From Chrysomallon squamiferum (taxonomy: Eukaryota; Mollusca; Gastropoda; Neomphalida; Peltospiridae), in NCBI GenBank assembly GCA_012295275.1, contig CM022665.1:37120433-37184432 (forward strand): a stretch of DNA of 64,000 bases, read 5' to 3'. The notes under the pieces were generated by a model, which was given only the letters and a program-made list of their open reading frames with translations, had not been told where the DNA came from and did not search any database. Shown one piece after another: positions 39,481 to 54,700 of this stretch; position 1 is the first letter of the stretch, and each line of letters starts with the position of its first letter. The position numbers and the translations under genes are program-made.

Positions 39481-40604
39481 AATATTACAAGGACTAGAAA
39501 TCCTAGTTACTTCTATAATTAAAAATATATAAACAAATAAATAAACTGACCAGGAAAAAGAGAAAATTTAATAGACATGCAAATAGAAAAACAAATGCCT
39601 CAACCGTTACAGTCAGAAAGAAAAGAGAACATGCAAAAAATAAATAATGGCGCACATATGTGTATACTTTATAGAAATATAATAATAATAATAATAATAA
39701 TAATATTTAAACACGGGCAGACAGTTAATGTTTCTTAAACACAAAATCTTTATTTATTCTAAGATTATCGACGCAAGTAAAATTAACAACAAGCTTTTTT
39801 GTTGGGCATGTTATATGTGATAAATGGAAAATGAATTTTTTTCTTTTTACCTATAAATATATACGTTCGTATGTATGGATACACACACACACACACACAC
39901 ACACACACTGATATATATATATATGAGTTAATATACATATAGGATATATAGGGAATACACATTTACACACATTTACATACAGAGATAACAAAATGATACA
40001 TATAAATATGTTTTCATTACTTCTATTTTCAGATTCAAATCAGCCGTCACGTGCTCCTGTATTAATCTTCAGTTGTGCTCTATCTCGGTAGATATATTAT
40101 CACCTGTACTATATTTAATTACTCGGTGTTAATGAAACACAGGCAGCAAACGACTAACCGACATACGCGGATGTCAAGCACTTTCTAACGAAGCGAGAAG
40201 AGAGTGTATCACAAACAGAAGGCGATTATCTGCATTCCAAACACAGAAAGAATTCCCGTCCAGATTAGTTCTGTTTATTAAGATATGCTCATTTAACATA
40301 GATCGTGACTAGTATATATATTGTTAAAACATAGAGACTGTTGTACATCCAGACATATGGACGTATGTATATATATATATATTTGTATACGTCTGTAATA
40401 TGTGTGTTGGCGTGCGTGCGTGTGCGAATGTTTATGTGTTTATATTTACGTATGAATAATAATATATATGTATGTACGAACATACAAACATACATACAGA
40501 AACGCACAGATACACGCACAGATACACACACACATACATACGCAAACATACCTAGACAGGTATTGCAATGAGATGGAAATACATTCATCCATCCGTCAGT
40601 TCAT
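39481..40604. other. Simple-repeat-rich non-coding DNA
   Basis: (AAT)n at 39679-39703, (AC)n at about 39881-39908, (TA)n at 40367-40382 and mixed ACAT/ACGC repeats at 40470-40555. Frames across them are artefacts. Confidence 0.7.
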
Positions 40605-40722
40605 ATACACGTACACACTGACATCTGTTATATGTGCACCTTCCCGTAGACAGCAAAGTACACATCACAACGTTTGATAAAGAAACCGCGAGACACTGGC
40701 TGGAACAGGAAATATACCATAA
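40605..40722 (-). mobile_element. Degraded mollusc-type SINE, copy E
   Basis: On the minus strand TATTTCCTGTTCCAGCCAGT is followed by TATCAAACGTTGTGATGTGT, CTGTCTACGGGAAGGTGCAC and ATATAACAGAT. This reproduces the family order (core, TATCAAAGG-like, CTGTCTGTGGGATGGTGCA-like, ATATAAAAGAT-like) with scattered substitutions. It is cut off before the 3' part. Confidence 0.7.
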
Positions 40723-40737
40723 GACATTCATACATTT

Positions 40738-40935
40738 TATTTTATTATTACTACTACTACTTCTTCTGCTACGACTGCTGCTACTACTACTACTGCTGCT
40801 GCTACTGCTACTATTATTACTATTACTTCAACTACTACTTTTACTGTTGTTGTTGTTGTTGTCGATGTTATTATTATTATTATTATCACTATAGCCATTA
40901 TTATTATTATTATTATTATTATTACTTCTATTTCT
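40738..40935. repeat. (ACT/GCT)n and (ATT/GTT)n trinucleotide block
   Basis: Interrupted trinucleotides that start just beyond SINE copy E. Poly-Leu and Tyr/Cys frames are artefacts. Confidence 0.92.
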
Positions 40936-41297
40936 TTTCTGATAACATTGAGAAGTAACTCTGATTTTGGCTTATTCTGATTTTTTTCCTGTTCTTGCAT
41001 CTTCACCTATATCTGTCTCTAACTCGGTGATGTGTTTTTCTGGATGTAGAAAATAACTTACAAAGCAAAAACTCTTTGGTCTCTGTTTGCACGACTTCAC
41101 CTTTCGTTTTCTTTTTTCTGGTATGGGACTTCTCGAAATAAAACAAACAGATCGAAAGGCAGATAAAGATTGAAAAAAAAAAAAAAAAAAAGATAATTTC
41201 TTTACGGACATAAAAAAAGAATTACAGATAGTCGTACATAAATCCGATTATGCAAACAAAACGTAAATTTTATGAGAGAATTCTCTTCATATTCCAC
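40936..41297. other. Unique DNA with a poly-A run
   Basis: Poly-A at about 41174-41191. Nothing else seen. Confidence 0.55.
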
Positions 41298-41469
41298 GGT
41301 TCAGACAATTTTTATTAGAGGATTTACGGTTAGAAAGTTTGGTATGTTGAAAGGAAACTTTTTTTTTTATTATTGTTATTTTTATTTTATCAGATTTTTA
41401 CTAAGAGTTAGAAATTTTTATCACAGGGCTTACGACCCGGTTAGAAATTTGGGTATGTGGAAAGGAATT
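41298..41469. repeat. Diverged local duplication, ~108-bp offset
   Basis: Copy 1 (41298-41358) and copy 2 (41405-41467) share, in order, AATTTTTAT, GGnTTACG, GGTTAGAAA, TTTGGGTATGT-like and GAAAGGAA blocks. Confidence 0.6.
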
Positions 41470-41689
41470 ATCTGCACCTGTTGACTTGTGAACTACATTT
41501 GAAGAATTAGGCCAGTTTGAAAGCAAAAGAAAATCCATGAATATTGGAGTAGCGGATAGCCATGTCTGTATGTCTGACATAAGGTCGACCTTTCAGAAAA
41601 CAATGTAGCTAACTGGATGTTTATTCCAGGCAAAAATACCTCTCTGTCTACAGAGACTTCCAGTTTACTGCATCAAGCTAGCAAAGTTG
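41470..41689. other. Unique DNA, nothing identified
   Basis: No feature supported. Confidence 0.5.
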
Positions 41690-41806
41690 TATGTATGTGC
41701 GTGAGTTATATGTATGTGCATGAGTTGTATGTATGTGCGTGAGTTGTATGTATGTGTTGAGTTGTATGTATGTGTGTGATTATGTGTTTGAGTATATGTA
41801 TGTATG

Positions 41807-41840
<34 letters not shown>

Positions 41841-41960
41841 TGTATGTATGTATATATGTATGTATATATGTGTATGTGTATATTTGAATGCGTTTGTAAT
41901 ATGTGTGTGCGTGCGTGCGTGTGCGCGTGTGCATTTGTGTGTGAGCGCGTGTTTATGTGT
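41690..41960. repeat. (TATG)n and TGTGCGTGAGTTGTA repeat
   Basis: Four tandem copies of an approximately 24-bp GTATGTGCRTGAGTTRTAT unit (41690-41765) lead into (TATG)n (41797-41850) and GTGCG-rich DNA. The Tyr-Val-Cys-Met frames are artefacts. Confidence 0.9.
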
Positions 41961-42924
41961 TTATATGAAAGTCCGCAGAGGGGTGCGTTCGTCTTTGTAC
42001 TCATATTTATTCATATTTGTACCTATATCCTAACTTAGCCAGTAAACCAACGAATAAAAAATCTTCTGTTTCATAGAAACCAAGAAAGTATAAGCGATTT
42101 ATCCCATCATTTAAAAATGACCACCACATATACATAGCATTACTATTAACCGCAAAAGGCAATTTATACGAGGTATCAATCTTTAGCCTTTAACCGTTTG
42201 ATCGTCCTTGAAAGTTCAGATTAGGGTCAAACGTATTTCGATGAGTTTTTATTTCGCACTTTAGTATTAAAATAAGTAACTCATCTTTGACTTTGTCCAT
42301 TAAAAAAATAATATACTTCACTTTTAATAATTACTACTGTATGATCTCGTTAAATATTTATGTATTCGTTTGACATAAAAAGCGGATGAATTATTTTCGT
42401 ATTTATGAAAGTGTAAAATAAATAATACGGAAATAAAAGTCGTTCGACACATTAACCAAACGAGTTCTTTATTTGCAAAAATGGCGAGTATAAATAATAA
42501 TCGTATGTTCTGTCGGTCGGCCATCGACGTTAATGTGTTTGCCAACATCAGATACGTGACTAGGGTAGTGGGCAAGATGCGACATCTGACGTACGTGACC
42601 GAACGAAGACTTTTCTTTTCAAATAATAAAAAAAAAAAACACAAAACAAAACGTTTGTATCGATTTGTTCATCCCTGTAGACATGTTCTTTTTGACTGTA
42701 ACAAAATACGGGGAACATCTGCCGATAGAGTTGGGTCTTTTTGTTTTGTATTTTTATTACCTAAAAAAAAAAAAAAAAAAAACCCAAAAGATCTTTGTAA
42801 CGGCAAAAAAAAAAGAAGAGATACTGGTTGATTAGCCTTTGCAGCGATAAAAACGTTAATAGAAATATTTCTGCAATTCAGTAGATATAATACGAGTTTC
42901 TGCTGACTACAAATAACTGAATAA
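41961..42924. other. Unique AT-rich DNA
   Basis: The patch 42480-42620 is open on both strands with mixed composition (+ strand starts MASINNNRMFCRSAIDVNVF) but runs into poly-A and has no known domain. Poly-A at 42763-42782. No gene assigned. Confidence 0.45.
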
Positions 42925-43530
42925 TAATAACAACAGCAACTCAAGTAATTAAAAATTATAAAACCGATATAAATATAATTCAAAACAGTAACTTCAATTA
43001 TTGGTTATGAAACTAAATAACTCAAAAAAAAAAAAAAAAAAAATGATAACACTAATGGGTCATCAATCTAACTAATTCAAACTTATAGTATCAACTAATC
43101 ATCAAGTAATTCAAAATAACAATAATACCAAATGCTCATCAAACCAAGTATTTCAAATCGATAACACCGATCATGTTCCTAATTAATTAAAAATAGAAGT
43201 ATCATTTGGTCATTAACTTAAGTAACTAACGATGATGGCAATAACTGGTCATCAGTTAAATATTAAAGATTAAAATACGGACGGATAAATCAAGTGAAAC
43301 AATCATAAAATACTGATACTCAGCTTAGATAATTAAAATGTTTGGCATAAAATCGATCCTCAACGGAATCAGTTTAAAATATGTTGATATCAACTGATCC
43401 TCCAACTAATAAATTAAAAACAAACACAACGTTAACACTCAACCTAACAAGAAGAAAATCATAATACAAATTATGTAAATAGTCAAGAAATACAATCAGT
43501 TAAAAGCAACAGATCCTAAACCTAAACAGA
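42925..43530. repeat. Diverged tandem array, ~39-bp unit
   Basis: A core like GGTCATCAACTTAAGTAATT recurs at about 43058, 43098, 43135, 43169, 43207, 43246, 43315, 43355, 43396, 43434 and 43510, mostly 34 to 41 bp apart. Each is followed by an A/T-rich half. Less clear units begin near 42929. No two units are identical. The array is interrupted by a poly-A run at 43024-43043. Confidence 0.75.
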
Positions 43531-44149
43531 ATGTTCCTTACATAATAATATAAATGTTTAATATAAAATGACAATTTATATGGAGTTAAACAACGATAAT
43601 GACAAACAGCTACTGTGAAATGTATGGTATACAATAGCACTAAAGAAGGGCCAATCCTATATTATTTGTGCTCTACTGGATATCTTTGTTTTATTGCTTT
43701 TCAGAATCAGGGTATTTTTAAACTTAAAATAACGACCTGTAGACGTCAAAGCTGGGGACCTGTCTGAAATTGGAAAGTTCAAACATTATGGTCAGAACAG
43801 ACTACTGGAAAGTGTAAGGAAATATCTAGATGTTTGACATGCTATTAAGTAATACAGAATTTGTCCACGTAAGTCTGTAGTTTTATTACCCTTCTCGTAA
43901 GCGGATACACATAATAGGTCTCACAACGAAACATATGATATTGAGTGAACAAGCAGTGTTGTAGGTGTTGCATTTCTTCAAAATACGTTTGGCCGTGTTG
44001 GTATACACGTATTGCATCGTCTAGAATCATGCAGCATGGTTTCAGATTGTTTCACGTCATAAAACAAACTTGCTGAAGATATTTGAGGAATGCAGTGATT
44101 GTATTTTAAAATTGAAATTGTAGTGAAATGGGAAGAGCCCCTTGCAGGT
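43531..44149. other. Unique AT-rich DNA, nothing identified
   Basis: No ORF with recognisable content and no repeat. Confidence 0.55.
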
Positions 44150-44690
44150 TTTCTTACATTCCGTGCATTTATTCATCAACGCCATGCATGCATTTACTCA
44201 CCCGTTACACGGATTTATGTACGCATTCCATGCACTTATTCATCCATTCCAAACATTTATTCATTCATTCCATGCATTTATTCATCCTTTCCAAACATGT
44301 ATTCATTCATTCCATGCATTTATTAATCCTTTCCATTTATTCATTCATTCCATGTAGTTATTCACCCATTCCAAACTTTTATTCATCCATTCCATGCACC
44401 CATTCCATTTATTCATCCTTTCCAACATTTATTCATTCATTCATACATTTATTCATCTGTTTGATATACTTACTTATCCATTCCATACATTTATTCACAC
44501 ATTCCATATATTTATTCATTCATTCCACACATTTATCATCCATTCATACATTTATTTATTCATCCATTCTATACATATATTCATCCATTCATCCATTGTT
44601 TTATACATTCCATACATTTATTCACCCATTTCATGTATTTATTCACACATTCCATGCATTTTATTCATCCATTCATCATTTATATCCAGT
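44150..44690. repeat. Minisatellite, ~20-bp unit
   Basis: Consensus about CATTTATTCATCCATTCCAT with TTCATTCATTCC variants, about 25 units. Because 20 is not a multiple of 3, all three + frames stay open, producing frames of up to 190 codons (His-Ser-Phe-His or Ile-Tyr-Ser-Ser patterns). These are artefacts of the repeat. Confidence 0.93.
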
Positions 44691-46319
<1,629 letters not shown>

Positions 46320-46446
46320 TGTAGTTTTTTTTCTGTCGTTTGCTGTCTGTGTCGCGCACGTTTACTCCTCGCGCTGCCTAACTCTTCGTCTGTCACTCTG
46401 AGCGGCATACTTCATGTATGCATAATCTGCGGGTCACAGCAGAGAG
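46320..46446 (+). promoter_or_regulatory. Possible promoter and non-coding 5' exon ending in GTAAGT donor
   Basis: This patch is richer in GC and CpG than its surroundings (for example TCGCGCACG, CTCGCGCTGC, GAGCGGC). It ends at GCAGAGAG followed by GTAAGT at 46447, a perfect metazoan 5' splice site. It lies about 570 bp upstream of the IGFBP-domain start codon, so it could be a non-coding first exon joined to an acceptor near 46949 (TTTACAAG). This is inference: a GTAAGT hexamer is expected by chance every few kb. Confidence 0.25.
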
Positions 46447-47003
46447 GTAAGTCGTGCGGATTGGTCGATCTCGTAAAATGGGAAACAACAAGCGATTCAA
46501 CCAGGCCAATAACGCACAAGTAACTGGCAGTCGGAAGCCCGAGTGAAAAACGTCTCAATTCGCCGTTTTTATCAACAGCAAATTACCGGCCATCTTCAGT
46601 GGTACAAGGCAAAAGCTACGAAGAGACCGAGTCATTTCACCTGAGGGAATCCAAGCGCCAACGACGACATGTAGGCTTAATACTGAAACAGGGAAATGTA
46701 ACGCGTATTCGTGTGGGAGTTAACATTATTTTTAACAGAGGTACACCAGTATATCAACATAAATCGTTATTATTATTTATTATTATTATTTTTTTATCTT
46801 GTATTATTGTTATTATTATCAGTCGCAGCGAAAGAGTGAGAACTTAGAAAGAAGAAGAAGAAGAAGGTGATAAAACTGTACATTTTTTTTCTTTTTGTAA
46901 CGGTGTAATGTCAAGTAAAGTTTACATTACATACTGTCCGTGTTTACAAGAGGAGTCTCATGCGTATCGACTTCTATAACAAGAGAAAGTGAATCCTTCT
47001 TCG

Positions 47004-47015
47004 ATGACGGACTGA
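47004..47015 (+). promoter_or_regulatory. Three-codon upstream ORF
   Basis: ATG ACG GAC TGA lies wholly upstream of the IGFBP-domain start, with four bases between its stop and the main ATG. If it is in the mature 5' UTR it would be expected to lower translation of the main frame. A TGA in the main frame (47005-47007) closes upstream extension. Confidence 0.4.
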
Positions 47016-47019
47016 CGGT

Positions 47020-47329
47020 ATGCCAGCTACCGTCTCGGGGGCGGTTCCACTCGGCACTCTATGTGTGATGGTCACAGCCCTGGTTCTGCCCTCAGCTCTG
47101 GCCATTAATTGTGGGGTGTGCGACCCCGATAAATGCCTGAGCCCCAAAGAGTGCCGAAAGGGAACCACTATAGATCTGTGTGGCTGTTGCTCCGTGTGTG
47201 CCAAGGAGGCTAACCAGAGCTGCGGAGGGAAGTACGGTTTACTAGGAAAATGTGGGGAAGGACTTGAATGTTTCATCTCGCCTGCTATAGGCCAGCGGAT
47301 TTCAGGACAGGAGGAAGGAATATGCAAAG
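47020..47329 (+). CDS. First coding exon of secreted IGFBP-domain protein (SIBD/perlustrin-like)
   Basis: Predicted secreted protein. Residues 1-28 form a signal peptide (hydrophobic core LGTLCVMVTALVLP, cleavage likely after SALA). Residues 29-103 form an IGFBP N-terminal module with 12 cysteines (31, 34, 39, 45, 54, 56, 57, 60, 68, 78, 84, 102). The CGCCxxC signature is at 54-60 (CGCCSVC), then the usual CGG...GxCGxGLxC pattern and a final GICK. Such modules bind insulin-like peptides in vertebrate IGFBPs. Invertebrate single-module relatives include spider SIBD-1 and abalone perlustrin, a nacre protein. The ATG at 47020 is the first after an in-frame TGA at 47005 and has a G at -3. The exon ends AAAG with intron GTAAGG at 47330, phase 1. 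Whether more domains follow (Kazal or Ig as in IGFBP7) is unknown. The antisense frame over it is a shadow. Confidence 0.92.
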
Positions 47330-47358
47330 GTAAGGAATTATTACTGTTAATATTACAG

Positions 47359-47400
<42 letters not shown>

Positions 47401-47425
47401 ATTAATATTATTATTATTATTATTT
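47359..47425. repeat. (ATT)n microsatellite in presumed intron 1
   Basis: About 20 ATT units with two AAT interruptions, starting 30 bp after the splice donor of the IGFBP-domain exon. Confidence 0.96.
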
Positions 47426-47682
47426 GAAAAATATATAAAATTATGCTTGCGTTTTAATATATTTTTATCTAGTTTTATTTTTAATTATATTATCAGATCT
47501 AATTTTGTATGCTGTATGCTTCATACGCAACAAGCAGCATGCGTGACTAAACTGTGATAACATTTGATCACAGAAGTCGATACTGCGTTTCACTGTATTG
47601 GGTAGTCCTCGAAATTCAGTCGGAAGGGAAATCCTATATTTACACCGTTTGTATTTCCCCTTTTTTTTTTCTCTTCAACAAG

Positions 47683-47720
47683 TGGCTGAATGCACAGATG
47701 TCAATGAAATGTTTCATTAA
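47683..47720 (+). CDS. Candidate terminal exon A of the IGFBP-domain gene
   Basis: A T10-CTCTT pyrimidine tract precedes an AACAAG acceptor (AG 47681-47682). Joined in phase 1 to the exon ending at 47329, it would add VAECTDVNEMFH and then TAA at 47718-47720, with an intron of 353 bp. Mature length would be 87 residues, in the range of single-module IGFBP proteins. Against it: A before AG is a weak acceptor, and the tail adds an unpaired 13th cysteine. Confidence 0.2.
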
Positions 47721-50754
<3,034 letters not shown>

Positions 50755-50793
50755 CAGGGACGGACCCACGACATTCAGAAAAGGGGGGTGGCA
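50755..50793 (+). mobile_element. DNA-transposon-like terminal sequence, left-facing end
   Basis: CAGGGACGGACCC followed by CAGAAAAGGGGGGTGGC. This resembles the CAGGGGCGG...AAGGGGGG ends I associate with non-autonomous hAT-like elements in invertebrates. A related sequence in the opposite orientation is at 59111-59146. No matching nearby end or transposase was found. Confidence 0.4.
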
Positions 50794-51661
50794 GTTTGCA
50801 TTATGGTACATTGAATTTCTGCATAATTTTCAAGATGAAATTAGTTTTATTATAAAGAAAAAGTATATAAGCTGTTGATATGCGTACGGTTGTCTGTGTG
50901 TGTTTGTGTTTGCTGTTTGCTGTTTGCTGTTTGCTTTACTTGGTCCATATAAAAATATAAAATCCCTTCCAGTTTTGCTAACAAATTATCATCATCATCA
51001 TCATCATCATTATTATAATTGTTATTATTATCACTATTATCATCGTTATTGTGGTTGTTGTTGTTGTTGTATGCATTTCAACATGCATGTAATTATATAT
51101 TTACTATTCGTTAAAGCGGAATGATACAAAAATTGGCGGAAGAGATTAACGGAACAATCCGATTAACGTAGTTAATCTTTAAATAATTACACATGAAAAC
51201 TCGCGAGCCGCGGTCCTATCATCGCCTAAGCATGCGGCCCCTTTAAGACTTGACTTTTTTATTGCTATGATACACGCGTTCATTTCAGCAGAACTATTTA
51301 TTACCATTTATGATGAATGATCGCACGAAAGAACTTAAGCTTCGCCTTCTGTCCTGTCTTTGTCCAGTCTTTCGTGGACCTAACATACAGTCGAGCGTCT
51401 CCTTAACTAGTTCCCCAATCATTTGTGGCTCGAACAATTACCATTTGCTGTCACAACCACCTTTCCTTGTTTACGGCTCGGTCTTGACACAGGGCTTGTA
51501 GTTTATTGGTTCTTATCAAAGAGATCGTGCACCGCTCTGTCCTTTTCATGGAGTTTGAGAGATTTAGTTTTGTCTATATTTTATAGTTTCACTCTCCGTT
51601 TTCAATTGCGATGGATATATTTAGAAGCTTATTTAGCGACGGTAAATGACCGTACAAATGG
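50794..51661. other. Unique DNA, partly GC-richer
   Basis: (ATC)n at 50990-51010 and (GTT)n at 51052-51070. The patch 51190-51640 is less AT-rich and has open frames on the + strand without recognisable domains. Confidence 0.45.
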
Positions 51662-51690
51662 ATTTTTTTTTTTTTTTTTTTTTTTTTTAG

Positions 51691-51728
51691 GGGACACGGC
51701 TTCATATACAGCGTACATTTACCATTAA
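51691..51728 (+). CDS. Candidate terminal exon B of the IGFBP-domain gene
   Basis: An unbroken T26 tract ends in TAG (AG 51689-51690), a textbook acceptor shape. Joined in phase 1 to 47329 it gives GDTASYTAYIYH and then TAA at 51726-51728, with no additional cysteine. AATAAA at 52085 lies about 360 bp downstream, a plausible 3' UTR. The intron would be 4.36 kb. Because poly-T runs are common here, the acceptor may be fortuitous. Confidence 0.22.
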
Positions 51729-52084
51729 CCTTGAAGAAACGAAGGGATAGCGCAAACATGTTTTTGTTTGTGCGTGTATGCGTTCAATTATTTGCCCGAT
51801 ATATCGTTTGTTTTTCACGCTTTTAATCCCTGCATGTCAAGGTTGCACAAATCATGATATGTATTGTAGGTGTGAATGTTGGTATTTAATGTAATTGTAA
51901 TGTGTATCCATGCATACGTTTGTTTGTATGTACATGTACTAAGTTGTATATGACTTCAGATCATCAGGTGTAGATTTGTTATACCATACTGATTTGAATA
52001 TGCATTTTAAAGCCGTATTTTAATTTATAAATGTAAAGAATGTCGTCGTATATATCTCTATGTACATACTCAGGTACATATTTC

Positions 52085-52090
52085 AATAAA
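52085..52090 (+). terminator. Possible polyadenylation signal
   Basis: AATAAA within a TGTA- and GT-rich 3'-UTR-like stretch. Only meaningful if candidate exon B is real. Confidence 0.2.
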
Positions 52091-53439
52091 AATATTCCAT
52101 TGATTTTAATGCCTTAATAATAAAATTCAGCATTATCTTTAAATCCGGCCTTTGACTGTAATCATTCACATATGTTTATATTTTCTTCACGTACGTATGG
52201 ATCTTGTTAAAGTAATGCTTTCAAACGTGTTAAATTTAATTAGACGTTGACCATAACCGCAATTAAATCAGAACGCAGCCTGTGACCATCCCGAGGCTAG
52301 CAACAGGTGACACGGGTCTGATTCTCACGTTCACTAAAGAGTCCGCCTTCTAGACCGCAGGTTTTTTGACCACAAAACAACTGCCCATTAGTTCAGTCTT
52401 TTGAAAAGATTCAGGTAACAGTGATTCATAATATATGCTTGCAGGTACACACGTATGCACACACGCAAACATTACAGTCAGTCACATATTGACATAGATG
52501 TGTGTGTGTGTGTTTTATGCGACCATAAAATACCATGTGCAAAATGAATAATACAAAAATAAAAATAAAAAGTTTTTCAAATTTATGTATTTTTAATATG
52601 CTGGCTGCATTAGATACTCTTTTTTTTTTCTTCTTCTTCTAAAAAAGAAACCTGTAATTTATATTTGCGCCCGGAGGCTATATGCACAAAGATATCACCT
52701 GCAGGATTACTATAAAAGGTGTGCAACGAGTGTGTAACGTAGGCAAATATTGATACATCGATAATAATAATCATAAAAAAAAAGTTATTACGTTATGTTT
52801 GAAAAGAATGAACAGTGAAGGTGTACTTGTAAGAAAAGCGTTTTCTAAAAATATTTGTACTTAAAAGTTGTGAAATTCTCGGCATTTCATTTCTGTATGT
52901 TCACGAAGTAAAAGAGCCGGTGAACAGCAGTTAATGAACGGGTTTTGAATCACTCGAAACACCAACTAGTGAATAAGCATGTTTGATTTTCGAAAATAGC
53001 ACCAATTATTTAAAAAATGACAACAGTATTAAATAAACGGAGGTTGGGGAAAGAAAAAAAGGAAGAAAAAACCGGTAAAATTTTAAGAATGTTGAAAATA
53101 ATTTAATGTGATAATGTTTTGTGTCACTGGAGACGAATGCAATGCAACAGCATGAATGCTCGTGTTATTAATATCTAATGAATGTGTTATTACCTGGAAA
53201 GCCTTTCACAGTTACGTTTGATAAGGTGAACAGTTAAAAGCATAAATATGTACGTGATGCAGTATTTTTATGTTACAATATTTTCTTTTAACTTTTTAAT
53301 GTCGTTAACGGTGCTGCATAATAATTTTCGTCGTCATCATTATTATATTACCAGCTGATGTTTGAAAACAAAATGCTCGTCAATAGTTGATTCTTCGTCT
53401 TCATCATTCAACTGATACTGCTAATTCTAATATAAAACA
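52091..53439. other. Mostly unique AT-rich DNA
   Basis: Short (GT)n at 52499-52513. No gene or long repeat seen. Confidence 0.55.
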
Positions 53440-53733
53440 ACATCAACTACAACTACTACTACCACCACCAACCTACCACTACAACCGCATCATCACCAAT
53501 ACCACCAGAACAATCACTTCCATCACTACCAGCACCAGAACAACCACCACTACTACTGCTACCACTAATACCCTACTGCTATTACAGCCAGTGTTACTAC
53601 TACTACTACGACTATTAGTACCACACTACAAACACCAGAACAACCAGTGAATATGGACATGCATTTATTTCTATTATTACTACTACTCCTACTTCTGGTC
53701 CTCCTCCTTCTCTTCTTACTACTTCTAATTACA

Positions 53734-53786
<53 letters not shown>

Positions 53787-53830
53787 CTACTACTTCTACC
53801 AGCACTTCGGATATTACTTCTACTGTTTCT
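53440..53830. repeat. Interrupted (ACT/ACC)n trinucleotide cluster
   Basis: Degenerate ACC/ACT triplets at 53440-53600 and an almost pure (ACT)n at about 53735-53787. Thr-rich and Ser-rich frames are artefacts. Confidence 0.92.
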
Positions 53831-54320
53831 ACTTCTACTGTTACTACGAAATAAAAGACTCGTTTTAAGATGTCCCCATGTCCACACTCTAACCACATAG
53901 CCACAGCGCGCATCACATAAAGAGAAAGTACAGTGCACTGGTTACAGGCGACTCGTGCAACTGAATCATGAACAACAACCAAAAACGTGTTGTGATTAAA
54001 AAAAATCAAAACCTGAATGCACAGCCTTGCTGTACTGTCAATAGGTTTACCTCGTTATTGATGCAGGTGTTGAAAAATCTGCAGGTGTTAATATCAACAG
54101 AGTCCTTGTCAATCTTTGAATAAGAAATAAAAAATTAATACAGGAAACGCTTTTCAATTTTTTTATTTTTTTTTATTTTTTTATAAAGCAGAGAAGAAAG
54201 TAAACATGACGATTAGATTCAAACATGAAAAATCAAAATGACTTGCACATAATTTAAGAAATTTCATTTTTAAATACGTGATTATCCGTTTTCCATTTTA
54301 GAATTAAAAAAATAAAATAA

Positions 54321-54355
<35 letters not shown>

Positions 54356-54700
54356 AATAGGGCGTATCTGATTTTTTATTTGATTTTTCTCAAATTAAAG
54401 AAAATTAACATTAAACTTCTGCCTTAACTTTTCGCTGTATATTATTTTGGCTTAATGAATATTTATGAGGATTGTGTCACCTTATTTTGCTCCTTGATAA
54501 TTTAACTGCTAAACGCTTTGCATTTATTTTACATTTATCACGGTACGTTATGTAAAAGGATGGGGTATTTAGAATGGAAAAAAAGAAGAAAAAAAAGTAA
54601 TAATGATAACACAAAATAAAAGATAATAATAATAATTGGAATAACCTAAAAAGTCAGTTAATGGTACTATAATACTTTAATGTGGAAATTAATGCTTTTC
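53831..54700. other. AT-rich non-coding DNA
   Basis: (AAAT)n at 54320-54356. No gene. Confidence 0.6.

Noticed and set aside
43058-43530. CRISPR-like array because of ~39-bp periodic cores
   Set aside because: Eukaryotic context, repeats imperfect throughout, no conserved repeat with unique spacers, no cas genes.
46974-47327. 117-codon minus-strand frame opposite the IGFBP exon
   Set aside because: Shadow of the real exon on the other strand. It has no domain.
47020-47329. CCN, HtrA or ESM-1 family member, which also carry an IGFBP module
   Set aside because: Not excluded by this exon alone, but no downstream VWC, TSP1, trypsin-like or other diagnostic domain exon is visible in the remaining 16.7 kb.
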